Program-made: the position numbers and the translations under genes
The notes under the pieces: generated by a model
Told to the model about the DNA's origin: nothing
Database searches by the model: none
The model's input: only the letters and a program-made list of their open reading frames with translations
In this document: one piece after another, positions 7,220 through 17,200 of the stretch
How positions within the stretch are numbered: the first letter of the stretch is position 1
How the letters are laid out: the number at the start of each line of letters is the position of its first letter
From: CAWEFA01 sp963808135
Lineage (GTDB): Bacteria > Bacteroidota > Bacteroidia > Bacteroidales > DTGW01
NCBI GenBank assembly: GCA_963808135.1
Contig: CAWEFA010000120.1
Coordinates: forward strand, 1-34,304
DNA: 34,304 bases
Reading direction: 5' to 3'

Positions 7220-8380
7220 TTAATATTTAAAAATTTCTTTCATTTTATTTTCCAGTTCCTTACCGAAAATATTTTTGGCAATAATTTTCCCTTTCGGATC
7301 GAGCAATAAATTTTGAGGAATTTCCTTGATATTATACAAAGCCGAAACCGGAGATTCCCACATTTTTATATCGCTTACGTTCATCCATGCAAGCCCGTCC
7401 TGCCTGATGGCATTAACCCACGATTCCTTTTTTCTTTCAATTGAAACCTGGAATATTTCGAAACCCATGTTTTTATATTTCCAGTAAGTGTAAACAAGGT
7501 TTTTATTATTATTTCTGCACTGGCTAAGCCATGATGCCCAAAAATCGACCAATACAAATTTGCCACGCAAAGAAGAAAGTTTAATTATTTCCCCAAATGG
7601 CGATGGTAAGGCAATTTCAGGAGCAATTGCGCCAACGGCAACCTTCTTTTTAGTTTCGAACTCATTTCTTTTTTGATCGGTTACCTCGTTCATGAGTGAA
7701 TGTAGCGACTGAACCGCATCGGCATCAGGATATGTCATCATCATAATTGAATCAACCTTTTTATATAAATCGTAATATTCAATTGGATTAAATAACGACC
7801 GCCTGGGGCTTAGTTCCTGGTAAAGCGCCATAATGCCTGCCAAAGAATTCAGGTTATTTTTTATAAATGATATGGAATACTCACGCTGTTTCGTTTCTAT
7901 ATTATTATATGCAGAATCGAGTTTGCTTCTTATTTGAAGTATGTGCGGGCTTCCGGCGCTGTCTTCATATATTTTATGCAGGCTGTCGATTTCGGATAAT
8001 GATTTGTTTACTTTGTCGTTCAGGGTTTTTGCCAATTCCGAATCTTTTGAACCTTTTACAAAATATGAGTGCGGAAGATCTTTTGAGCTACCGGTAACAT
8101 AAATTTTTTCACCTGGGGATATAATAAGCGTTATATAATTTTTCTTTGAAATGGATAGCATGTAAAATGCAATTTTATCGCTTTTCCCTTTCAGATAAAA
8201 TTCGCCATGTTCATTGATCCGGGTTGAATCAATAGGAATATAATCAACTGAAGTCATTTCATTGAGATGAATAAACTTACCAGCAGAACCTTCTAATTTG
8301 CCATAAACTTTAAAACGTTTAAAATGGGTACATGCAATTAACATCAGTCCAAGTGAGGTAAAAATCAAAAATTTCTTCAT
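7220..8380 (-). CDS. TlpA-like thioredoxin-fold lipoprotein (DUF4369), lacks CxxC
   Basis: The 386-residue paralogue of the downstream gene shares its layout: lipobox LMLIAC with Cys17, a DUF4369-type domain (KVYGKLEGSAGKFIHLNEM), a helical linker with LNSLAGIMALYQ, and a thioredoxin-fold domain from about 250. The active site reads LVDFWASWLSQCRNNN near residue 282. WASW is kept, but CxxC has become LxxC. Both neighbours have independently lost the same first cysteine position, which argues against a sequencing error. Probably first in an operon running to lpxH. The 650-base region upstream should hold its promoter; I see no confident match to TTTG-N19-TAnnTTTG. Confidence 0.82.
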   Translation of the reverse strand: MKKFLIFTSLGLMLIACTHFKRFKVYGKLEGSAGKFIHLNEMTSVDYIPIDSTRINEHGEFYLKGKSDKIAFYMLSISKKNYITLIISPGEKIYVTGSSKDLPHSYFVKGSKDSELAKTLNDKVNKSLSEIDSLHKIYEDSAGSPHILQIRSKLDSAYNNIETKQREYSISFIKNNLNSLAGIMALYQELSPRRSLFNPIEYYDLYKKVDSIMMMTYPDADAVQSLHSLMNEVTDQKRNEFETKKKVAVGAIAPEIALPSPFGEIIKLSSLRGKFVLVDFWASWLSQCRNNNKNLVYTYWKYKNMGFEIFQVSIERKKESWVNAIRQDGLAWMNVSDIKMWESPVSALYNIKEIPQNLLLDPKGKIIAKNIFGKELENKMKEIFKY

Positions 8381-9029
8381 TTAATAAAATTGTTGATAAA
8401 AATTACGACAAATTTATTTTCTTATTTCAAAAAAACTAAGCAATTCTTAAAAATCACGAACTTGAAAATACTTACAAAATAATACATTGTGTGTTTTTTC
8501 AAATATGGCTTAATATTTACATTAATTTAAAGAATATAAAATTTTAATGTAACAAATGTACTTTTTATTTGTTAGTTTTTTATTGATTACTATTTCGTAC
8601 CATTCTGTATAGGTTTTTAACAAATCCATTTTTGTTAAGCTTAAAAAAACAGAAAATTGCCTGGTGTAATTTAAAACCTTGTATACTGGATTAAAGGGGC
8701 AGTTAGAAATAAAAATTAACAAAAAGCTTGAAATAAATAATTTTATATTTTGTTTCTTTGCAAATTTTTTAAACTTTTCTTGAGTGTTGACAAAATTTTT
8801 AATAAATTTAATATCTGCATATTTATGAGTTAATTTTTAATATTGATGATATTACACAAAATGTTATGCCATTTCGAGAAACTGAAATATTAGGTTATGT
8901 ATTTAAAAACAAACATTTTAAATAATAAACTTTTTTTGGATTAGTTTTTCCATCAGGAAAAGTAATTTTTTTTAAAAATATTTATAAAGCGAAATACAAT
9001 ATAATTTTTATGAAAATAACCAAAAAAAT
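8381..9029. other. AT-rich intergenic region between divergent genes
   Basis: About 650 bases separate the minus-strand lipoprotein operon from the plus-strand glycogen genes, so it should contain divergent promoters. A 66-codon frame on the minus strand (8522-8722) has no recognisable features and is probably chance. A seven-codon frame, ATG at 9010 to TGA at 9031-9033, overlaps the debranching enzyme start as ATGA. I see no structured RNA, repeat or clear promoter match. Confidence 0.5.
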
Positions 9030-11057
9030 ATGAGTTATTTAAAATTCGATAAATCGCAATTGGTTAATCTTGAATATTCTTTAAAAAAAGAGATTTTACG
9101 ATCAAATCGTTCAGGTTCTTATTCTTCCACTACCATAGTCGGTTGTAATACCCGCAAATATCATGGATTGCTTGTTTGCCCGATTGATGAAATTGACGGT
9201 GAAAAACACGTTATGCTATCGAACCTCGATTTGACAGTTATTCAACACGATTCAGAATTCAACCTTGGTATCCATAAATTTCCCGGAGGGATTTATCATC
9301 CGAAAGGACATAAATATGTACGTGATTTTGAAATAGAAAAAGTTGCTATGATGCGCTACCGCGTTGGCGGCGTTATTATTGTAAGGGAATTTATTCTTGT
9401 AGGAAATGAGGAACAAACCATATTTAAATTTACGCTCGAAGAGGCAAACTCACCTACTATATTAAGATTTAAACCTTTTTTAGCTTTCAGAAATATACAC
9501 AGCCTTAGCAAAGCCAATATGTATGTAAATTCGAAAGTTGAAAAAGCGCCGAATGGAATTAAAACAAGAATTTACAATGGCTATCCTGCTTTACATATCC
9601 AGTTTTCAAAAAAAGCAGAATTTATTCATGCTCCGGATTGGCACTATAATATTGAATATATTGAAGAACAATTAAGGGGTTACGACTATTCTGAAGACCT
9701 TTTTGTTCCGGGTTATTTTGAACTGCCGATAAAAAAAGGCGAATCAATTTACATTTCTGCAAGCCTCAAAGAAAATACACCTTCTTCAATAGCTAAAAAA
9801 TATACAAAAGAGGTTAATTTGCGCAATCCCCGAAATAATTTTAAAGACTGCCTTATTAATGCAGCCCAACAATTTATTGTAAGAAGAAATAAAAAAACCG
9901 AAATTATAGCTGGGTTTCCATGGTTCGGAAGCTGGGGCCGCGACACTTTTATTTCATTGCCTGGGTTAACACTTGCAATAAACGATGATAAAACCTTTAG
10001 GGCTGTATTAGACACCATTTTAAACCGTATGGAAAATGGGTTGTTCCCAAATATGGGAACCCATACGAACCCGGCTTTCAACTCAGTGGATGCACCGCTT
10101 TGGTTTTTTTGGTCGTTGCAGCAATTTGCCAAATTCAGCTCAAAACCGCTTGAAATCTGGGAACGCTATTCAAAACCAATGAAGGCGATTTTAAACGCTT
10201 ATCGTAATGGCGTATCATATAATATTAAAATGCATGATAATGGTTTAATTTGGGCGGGTGAAAATGGGATTGCACTCACATGGATGGATGCCGTGGTTGA
10301 AGGAAAACCTGTTACGCCCCGAATTGGCTATGATGTTGAAATTAATGCCCTTTGGTATAATGCAATTCAATTTTCCTTAGAACTTGCAAGAATTGCAAAG
10401 GATTCAAAATTTATAGGCCAGTGGAAGAATATCCCTTTGCTTGTTGAAAACAGCTTTGTTGAAATGTTCTGGGATGAAAATAAAGGTTATCTGGCCGATT
10501 ATATCGATTTAACTCAAAAGGATTGGTCAATCAGGCCAAATCAAATAATCGCTGTAGCACTCGATTACAGCCCGGTTTCTGATGACATTAAGCGTTCGGT
10601 AATTGAAGTTGTTAAAAACGACCTGTTGACCCCAAGAGGTTTGCGCACATTAAGCCCGAAAGATCCCCGTTATGAAGGGATATACGAAGGAAATCAAACT
10701 ATGCGTGATAGGGCATATCATCAGGGAACAGCCTGGCCTTGGCTGTTAGAGCCTTTTTGCCGTGCTTACCTGAAAATTTATAAAAATTCGGGGCTTCCGC
10801 TCATTAAGCAAATTTATCATGGTTTTGAACCGGTAATGGTTGAGTACGGTATAGGGTCAATTTCCGAAATTTATGACGGCAACCCGCCACACTACGCGCG
10901 TGGCGCCATTTCACAGGCATGGAGCGTAGCAGCTTTACTTCAAATTGGTAAAATGATTGAGGAAATGGAAAAAATTGGTCCGTTCGATATTAATATTAAT
11001 TCTGAACAAAAAGTTAAAACAACTGGCAATATTAAACAGAAAGTAGAAACTCTTTGA
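9030..11057 (+). CDS. glycogen debranching enzyme (amylo-alpha-1,6-glucosidase type)
   Basis: The 675-residue protein has an N-terminal GDE_N-type beta domain (residues about 1-250, with SGSYSSTTIVGCNTRKYHGL) and a C-terminal (alpha/alpha)6 barrel (about 270-650) of the GDE_C/GH133-like group. The marker motifs are GFPWFGSWGRDTFIS near residue 300, IWAGENGIALTWMDA near 407, DVEINALWYNA near 436 and YHQGTAWPW near 565. It should hydrolyse alpha-1,6 branch stubs in glycogen in the cytoplasm. It is first of the plus-strand glycogen genes, 25 bases before the glycosyltransferase. A mini-frame (MKITKKI) ends by overlapping the ATG and could couple translation, though this may be chance. Confidence 0.88.
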   Translation: MSYLKFDKSQLVNLEYSLKKEILRSNRSGSYSSTTIVGCNTRKYHGLLVCPIDEIDGEKHVMLSNLDLTVIQHDSEFNLGIHKFPGGIYHPKGHKYVRDFEIEKVAMMRYRVGGVIIVREFILVGNEEQTIFKFTLEEANSPTILRFKPFLAFRNIHSLSKANMYVNSKVEKAPNGIKTRIYNGYPALHIQFSKKAEFIHAPDWHYNIEYIEEQLRGYDYSEDLFVPGYFELPIKKGESIYISASLKENTPSSIAKKYTKEVNLRNPRNNFKDCLINAAQQFIVRRNKKTEIIAGFPWFGSWGRDTFISLPGLTLAINDDKTFRAVLDTILNRMENGLFPNMGTHTNPAFNSVDAPLWFFWSLQQFAKFSSKPLEIWERYSKPMKAILNAYRNGVSYNIKMHDNGLIWAGENGIALTWMDAVVEGKPVTPRIGYDVEINALWYNAIQFSLELARIAKDSKFIGQWKNIPLLVENSFVEMFWDENKGYLADYIDLTQKDWSIRPNQIIAVALDYSPVSDDIKRSVIEVVKNDLLTPRGLRTLSPKDPRYEGIYEGNQTMRDRAYHQGTAWPWLLEPFCRAYLKIYKNSGLPLIKQIYHGFEPVMVEYGIGSISEIYDGNPPHYARGAISQAWSVAALLQIGKMIEEMEKIGPFDININSEQKVKTTGNIKQKVETL

Positions 11058-11082
11058 GTTTAAAAACTAACAATATTTTCAA

Positions 11083-12372
11083 ATGAAAATTTTAATGTTC
11101 GGGTGGGAATTTCCACCCCATATTTCCGGTGGTCTTGGTACGGCCTGCTATGGTTTGACCAAAGGCCTTTCCAAATTCAATGATTTAGATGTTCTTTTTG
11201 TTGTGCCTAAAGCATTTGGAGATGAAGATCAAAGCTCTGTCAGAATTATAGGGGCATCCGATGTATATGTAAGTAAAAGGAGCATAGATTTCGCCGGCTT
11301 TAACAAAGAAATGAGCTTTATTGAAGTTGATTCACTACTTGTGCCATACACCGGCCCTGATGAATATTATCGTATTGTTAAAAAATATGAAGCCCATAAT
11401 AAAAAGATTATCCTGGGCAATTATGAAGGCAGGTATAGCTTTACCGGAATTTATGGCCCTGACTTATATAACGAAATAATTAATTACTCTGTTGTAGCTT
11501 CCTCAATTGCATTAGAAAATGATTTCGATATAATACATGCGCACGATTGGTTAACTTTTCCTGCCGGAATTGCAGCGAAGGAAGTTTCCGGAAAACCACT
11601 TATAATCCATGTTCATGCAACAGATTTTGACCGTAGCGGGGAAAACATTAACTCGCGTATTTATGAAATTGAAAAACAAGGGATGGAGGCGGCCGATAAA
11701 ATTATTACCGTAAGCAATTGGACCCGCGATATTGTTATAAATAAATACGGGATAAACCCTGATAAAGTAGCAACTGTTTATAACGCTGTTGAACCAATTT
11801 CCGAAGTAGATAAACATATTTTCCGAAGAGGTATAAACGATAAAATTGTTACATTCCTCGGTAGGATTACCCTTCAAAAAGGCCCGGAATATTTTGTCGA
11901 AGCGGCTTACAAAGTTCTTCAAAAAATGAATAATGTAAGGTTCGTTATGGCCGGCAGTGGCGATATGATGGACAAAATGGTTATGCGCTCGGCAAAGCTT
12001 GGCATTTCAAACCGGTTCTATTTTACCGGGTTTTTATTGGGCGATGAAGTATATCAAATGTATTCCATCAGCGATTTATATGTTATGCCATCGGTTTCAG
12101 AGCCTTTCGGTATTGCTCCGCTCGAAGCCATTCAATCTAATGTTCCGGTTATTATCTCGCGTCAATCGGGAGTTGCAGAAGTCCTCAACCATGCAATTAA
12201 AATTGACTTTTGGGATATTGATGCATTAGCCGACGCCATTTATGGAATCCTCAATTACCCTGCATTATCTGTAATGTTTAAAACATATGGCAAACAGGAA
12301 GTTGATAAATTAAAATGGGAAACTTCAGCCGGTTGTGTCCGCGATATATATTTATCGCTATTAAACAGATAA
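11083..12372 (+). CDS. GT4/GT5-like glycosyltransferase, probable glucan synthase
   Basis: This 429-residue GT-B fold glycosyltransferase has an N-terminal domain starting MKILMFGWEFPPHISGGLGT, with the glycine-rich acceptor loop found in glycogen/starch synthases. HAHDWLTFPAGIAAKE lies near residue 150, and the C-terminal nucleotide-sugar domain has VTFLGRITLQKGPEYF near 247 and PSVSEPFGIAPLEAIQSN near 337. The E-x7-E type motif (EPFGIAPLE) binds the sugar nucleotide. It probably uses ADP- or UDP-glucose to extend alpha-1,4-glucan. It sits between the debranching enzyme and a GH57 protein, which supports a role in glycogen metabolism. The exact donor and product are not certain. Confidence 0.82.
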   Translation: MKILMFGWEFPPHISGGLGTACYGLTKGLSKFNDLDVLFVVPKAFGDEDQSSVRIIGASDVYVSKRSIDFAGFNKEMSFIEVDSLLVPYTGPDEYYRIVKKYEAHNKKIILGNYEGRYSFTGIYGPDLYNEIINYSVVASSIALENDFDIIHAHDWLTFPAGIAAKEVSGKPLIIHVHATDFDRSGENINSRIYEIEKQGMEAADKIITVSNWTRDIVINKYGINPDKVATVYNAVEPISEVDKHIFRRGINDKIVTFLGRITLQKGPEYFVEAAYKVLQKMNNVRFVMAGSGDMMDKMVMRSAKLGISNRFYFTGFLLGDEVYQMYSISDLYVMPSVSEPFGIAPLEAIQSNVPVIISRQSGVAEVLNHAIKIDFWDIDALADAIYGILNYPALSVMFKTYGKQEVDKLKWETSAGCVRDIYLSLLNR

Positions 12373-12457
12373 AAAATATCAGGTAGAGAATGATTGATTT
12401 TTGGACGAAAATTTATTAAAAGATTAACTCAGAGAAAATAATTAAAAAAATAATATA

Positions 12458-13897
12458 ATGAAAACCATCTGCTTATATTTCCAGGTTCACCAACCATTCC
12501 GCCTGAGACGATACAGATTTTTTGATATTGGAAATAGCCAATATTATTATGATGATTATTCAAATGAAAGCATAATGCGCAAAATGGCAACTAAAAGTTA
12601 TTTGCCTACAAACAAATTGCTTCTCGAACTTTTTAAGGAATATGGATGCAGGTTTAAAGTTGCTTTTTCTATTTCCGGCACTGCACTTGATCAATTCGAG
12701 CTATATGCGCCGGAAGTATTGGAAAGCTTTCAGAAATTAGCAAAAACCGGCTGTGTTGAATTTCTTACCGAAACGTCTTCTCATTCGTTATCTTCGTTGA
12801 AAAATAAAGATGAGTTTGAAGCACAGGTAAAAGACCACGATGATAAAATATTTAAATATTTTAACGTAAGGCCTGCAATATTCAGAAATACCGAGCTTAT
12901 TTACAATAACGAAATTGGCGATTGGATTTTTAACATGGGTTATAAAGCTATAATTGCCGAAGGCGCAAAACACATTTTAGGTTGGAAAAGCCCAAATTAT
13001 GTTTATTGCAGCGCTACCAATCCCCGTTTAAAATTATTGCTCAAAAACTACAGGTTAAGCGACGACATAGCTTTTCGGTTTTCTGACAAGAGCTGGAACG
13101 AATATCCATTAACCGCTGAAAAATTTGTCGGTTGGATAAAGAAACTCGATTCGAAGGAAGACACTATAAACCTTTTCATGAATTATGAAACATTTGGCGG
13201 TTTACAGCCCAAAGAATCGGGTATTTTTAATTTTCTGAAAGCATTGCCCAAAGTAGTTCTTTCAACAAATAAAATTACGTTCAGCACGCCATCTGATTTA
13301 ATTGAAAGCTTTCAACCTGTAGCTCCACTGTTTATACCTCATCCTATTTCCTGGGCTGATGAAGAAAGGGATGTTTCAGCCTGGTTGGGCAACGAACTTC
13401 AACAGGAAGCTTTTAATAAACTATATGAATTACGCGATAAAGTTTTAAAAGTTAACGACCCGAAAATATTGATCGATTGGAAATATCTCCAAACAAGCGA
13501 CCATTTCTATTATATGTGCACAAAATTTTTTATCCAGGGAAGTTTGCATTCATATTACAATCCTTATAATTCACCTTACGATGCCTTTATCAATTACATG
13601 AACATTTTAAGTGATTTCGAAATCAGGGTGAATGAAGAACTGCAATCAAATTTACAGACAAAAGCTACCCGTTCAACTGGAAAAAAAGATATTAAAAAAC
13701 CTGCCCGTAAGTCAAAGACGGCTGCTGCAAATGCTGCAATTATAAAATCTTCTTCATCAAAAAAAACAACAAAGCCGGTTAAGGTTTCTAATTTAAAAAC
13801 GGCCGTAAAAAAAAAACCTGATGCGGTTAAACCGAAAACCAGGAAAGGAAAAACCAGTGTATTAAAAAAACGTAACCAGAAAAATAAAAACTCTTGA
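12458..13897 (+). CDS. GH57 alpha-amylase-family protein with Lys-rich tail
   Basis: The 479-residue protein has a GH57 domain over about residues 1-400, with the family start ICLYFQVHQPFRLRRY, VEFLTETSSHSLSSL near 105, FRNTELIYNNEIGDW near 142 (putative nucleophile Glu) and AEGAKHILGWKSPN near 168. The acid/base motif, usually MDYETFG in relatives, reads MNYETFG, so the catalytic Asp is Asn at residue 242. From about 405 to the end is a low-complexity Lys/Ala/Pro/Ser tail (ARKSKTAAANAA, KKTTKPVK), resembling histone H1 C-termini. GH57 enzymes act on alpha-glucans. Here the activity may be altered or absent, or the change may be a read error. It lies downstream of the glycosyltransferase by 85 bases. 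Confidence 0.85.
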   Translation: MKTICLYFQVHQPFRLRRYRFFDIGNSQYYYDDYSNESIMRKMATKSYLPTNKLLLELFKEYGCRFKVAFSISGTALDQFELYAPEVLESFQKLAKTGCVEFLTETSSHSLSSLKNKDEFEAQVKDHDDKIFKYFNVRPAIFRNTELIYNNEIGDWIFNMGYKAIIAEGAKHILGWKSPNYVYCSATNPRLKLLLKNYRLSDDIAFRFSDKSWNEYPLTAEKFVGWIKKLDSKEDTINLFMNYETFGGLQPKESGIFNFLKALPKVVLSTNKITFSTPSDLIESFQPVAPLFIPHPISWADEERDVSAWLGNELQQEAFNKLYELRDKVLKVNDPKILIDWKYLQTSDHFYYMCTKFFIQGSLHSYYNPYNSPYDAFINYMNILSDFEIRVNEELQSNLQTKATRSTGKKDIKKPARKSKTAAANAAIIKSSSSKKTTKPVKVSNLKTAVKKKPDAVKPKTRKGKTSVLKKRNQKNKNS

Positions 13898-14242
13898 AAT
13901 AACCATATCCACTAAAGAAATCACTTATTTTCAAGCCTTTCCGGAGTTTATAGCTAATCGGGGCAATATTTAAACCTTACCCTAAATAATGTTTTATTTT
14001 TATCTGGCTTTATTGGTATGAAGGTTGATTTGATTTAGTTATAAGTTAAGCATACCATGAATTTGTTAATTTTGCATTATATGTGTTCAACAACAATATT
14101 AATATTATAAAAAAATTAATTTAACTATTTTAAATTTATATGTTTTTCAATGATTAAGAACCAATAAATTTGAACAAAATTTCATTATGGTTATAAAACA
14201 ATCCGATTAAATAAAATTACTTTATTTATAAAACATCGTCAA
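13898..14242. promoter_or_regulatory. intergenic region with candidate promoter
   Basis: These 345 non-coding bases precede the synthase-phosphorylase gene. TAATTTTG at 14067-14074 matches the Bacteroidota -7 consensus TAnnTTTG. A TTTG lies at 14029-14032, too far upstream for the usual 19-21 base spacing, so only the -7 element is supported. If used, the 5' leader would be about 165 bases. No terminator hairpin after the GH57 gene was convincing. Confidence 0.3.
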
Positions 14243-17200
14243 ATGGCAGAAAATATAATAAAACCGGATTATATATTTGAAATAAGTTGGGAAGTTTGTA
14301 ATAAAGTTGGGGGAATATATACCGTCATATCAACTAAAGCGCAAACATTGGTTGAAGAATTTGGCAGCAATTATTTATTAATTGGCCCCGATGTTTGGCG
14401 CGATGCAACAGTTAATCCCGAATTTATTGAAGACAAAAAACTTTTCAAATCGTGGAGGGATAAAGCAGCAGATGAAGGCTTACATATAAAAATTGGCAGA
14501 TGGAACATAAATGGAAACCCTATTGTTATAATTGTTGATTACGCAACATTTATAAACCAGAAGGACGCTATTTTTTCCACATTCTGGGAAACCTATAAAC
14601 TTGATTCTATATCCGGCCAATGGGATTATGTTGAACCTGCGCTTTTTGGTTATGCGGCTGCAAGAGTGATAGAAAGCTTTACAAAATTTAACCTGAGCAT
14701 ACGGGAGAAAGTTGTTGCACAATTCCATGAATGGATGACCGGTTCTGGTATTTTATACCTGAAAATTAATATGCCGCAGGTTGCAACTGTTTTTACCACG
14801 CATGCCACGGTTCTTGGCCGGGCAATCGCCGGCAACAACCAATCTCTTTACGAACATTTGAATGAATTTAATGTCAATGCAAAAGCTTCGGAATTTAATG
14901 TTGTTTCCAAACAATCGCTGGAAAAAAATTCGGCACAATATGCCGATTGCTTTACCACAGTAAGCGAAATAACGGGCAAAGAATGTACGAAATTTCTCGA
15001 TAAAGATATAGATATTATTACTCCGAATGGTTTTGAAGATACCCTTGTCCCTTCAGGCGAAAGTTTTGAACTAAATCGCCAAAAAGCGCGAAACAAATTA
15101 ATTGAAGTTACGGAAGCCCTTACAAATAAAAAACTCTCCGACAATCCCTTTTTAATAGCGACTTCAGGACGATATGAATTCAGGAATAAAGGAATTGACC
15201 TGTTTATAAATTCATTGGCTGAACTTGATAAATCGCCCGATTTAAAGCGCCAGGTAGTGGCTTTTATTCTCATTCCCGCAAACCATTACGGCCCCCGAAA
15301 GGATTTAATAAGCAAACTAAAAAAAGAAACCGATTCTCAAATAAACAATTGTGTTCTTACCCATAACTTGCATTACGAGGAACATGACAGCATCCTGGAA
15401 CGCATCCGGCAATTTAATCTTTCAAATACTGAAAACAACAAAGTTATAGTGGTTTTCGTCCCCTCTTATCTTAACGGCGACGACGGTATTTTTAATATGC
15501 CATACTACGATTTGTTGATAGGATTTGATTTAACCGTTTTTCCTTCATATTATGAGCCCTGGGGCTATACCCCGCTTGAAAGCCTCGCTTTTCATGTTCC
15601 TACCGTAACAACAAGCCTTACCGGTTTTGGATATTGGGTAAGCAAGTTATTCAAAAACCCGGGAAATGGTATAACTATTATTGAACGCACCGACTCCAAC
15701 GATTTAGAAGTTGTTGGTGAAATAACCAAATCCGTTCTCAGGATAGCTTCATTGGATCAAAAACACACAATGGAAGCCAAAGAAAAAGCATTGGAAATTT
15801 CAAAATCAGCGCTTTGGAAAAATCAGATCAAGTATTACAATATGGCATTTAATATTGCTATTTCAAAAATTTCTGAACGATCCGAAACAATTGTTGAAAC
15901 AGAGAAAATTGAAACTCTTTCCCAGTCTGAAAAATTCATTGTTGCAAATACGCCTGTTTGGAAACGTTTACTTGTTCAGAAAAACATTCCTGAAAAACTT
16001 CATGCCCTTGAAGAATTATCTAAAAATTTATGGTGGTCGTGGAATTATGATGCTATTGAATTATTCAGGTCTATTGACCCCAATCTTTGGGAGGGTTGTG
16101 AGGAAAACCCGATTGCCTTCTTTGATATGATTTCGTTCGACCGCTTTTTAAGGCTTGAAAAAGATAAAAATTTCCTGAAAAAATTAAATGATATTTATAA
16201 CAGGTTTATGGCATATATGCAAAAACCTTTGAAACAAGGGCCTAAAATCGGATATTTCAGCATGGAATATGGGTTGCATGATTCAATTAAATTATATTCT
16301 GGAGGTTTGGGGGTTTTGGCAGGCGACTATCTTAAAGAAGCCAGCGATGCAAGTTGCAATATTATTGCAGTTGGTTTATTATACCGATATGGCTATTTTA
16401 AACAGATAATTTCTGCTTACGGCGACCAAATTGCTCAATACGACTCACAAAAATTTTCAAAAACACCTGCCCAGCCCGTTCGCGATGAAAAAGGCAATTG
16501 GATGTCAATACAAATTGTTTTGCCGGGGCGGACTGTTAAAGCACGCATTTGGCGTTTAAATGTAGGACGAATTCCGTTGTTCCTTCTCGATACTGATTTT
16601 GAGGACAACATTGAACAAGACCGCAGCATTACCCATTATTTATATGGCGGCGATTGGGAAAACCGGTTTAAACAGGAATTGCTGCTTGGTATCGGTGGAA
16701 TCCGGCTTCTTGAAACCCTGGGAATTGAATGCGATATTTACCATTCGAATGAAGGCCATGCCGCATTTATAGGAATTGAGAGATTGAGAAAATACATAGT
16801 TGACGAAAACCTCACATTTGCCGAAGCTTTAGAAATAGTAAGGGCATCGCAACTTTTTACTACACATACACCGGTTCCTGCCGGCCATGATGCTTTCGAA
16901 GAAGGTTTGGTGCGCACATATATCGGTCATTATCCAAACAGGTTGAAAATTTCATGGGCACAATTTATGGCGCTGGGCAAATCAAATCCCGACGACCCAT
17001 CGGAAAAGTTCTCGATGAGTTTTCTTGCTGCAAATCTTTCACAGGAAATTAATGGCGTTAGCCGTTTGCACGGCAAAGTAAGCCAGAATATTTTTCATGC
17101 CTTGTATAAAGGCTATGCTCCTGAAGAGCTACATATCGGGTACGTTACAAATGGAGTTCATTTACCAACATGGTCTGCTGAGGATTGGATCGGCCCTTTA

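Noticed and set aside
8522..8722. 66-codon frame in the AT-rich intergenic region
   Set aside because: It has no recognisable motif, no ribosome binding site and composition like the surrounding non-coding DNA. It is probably chance.
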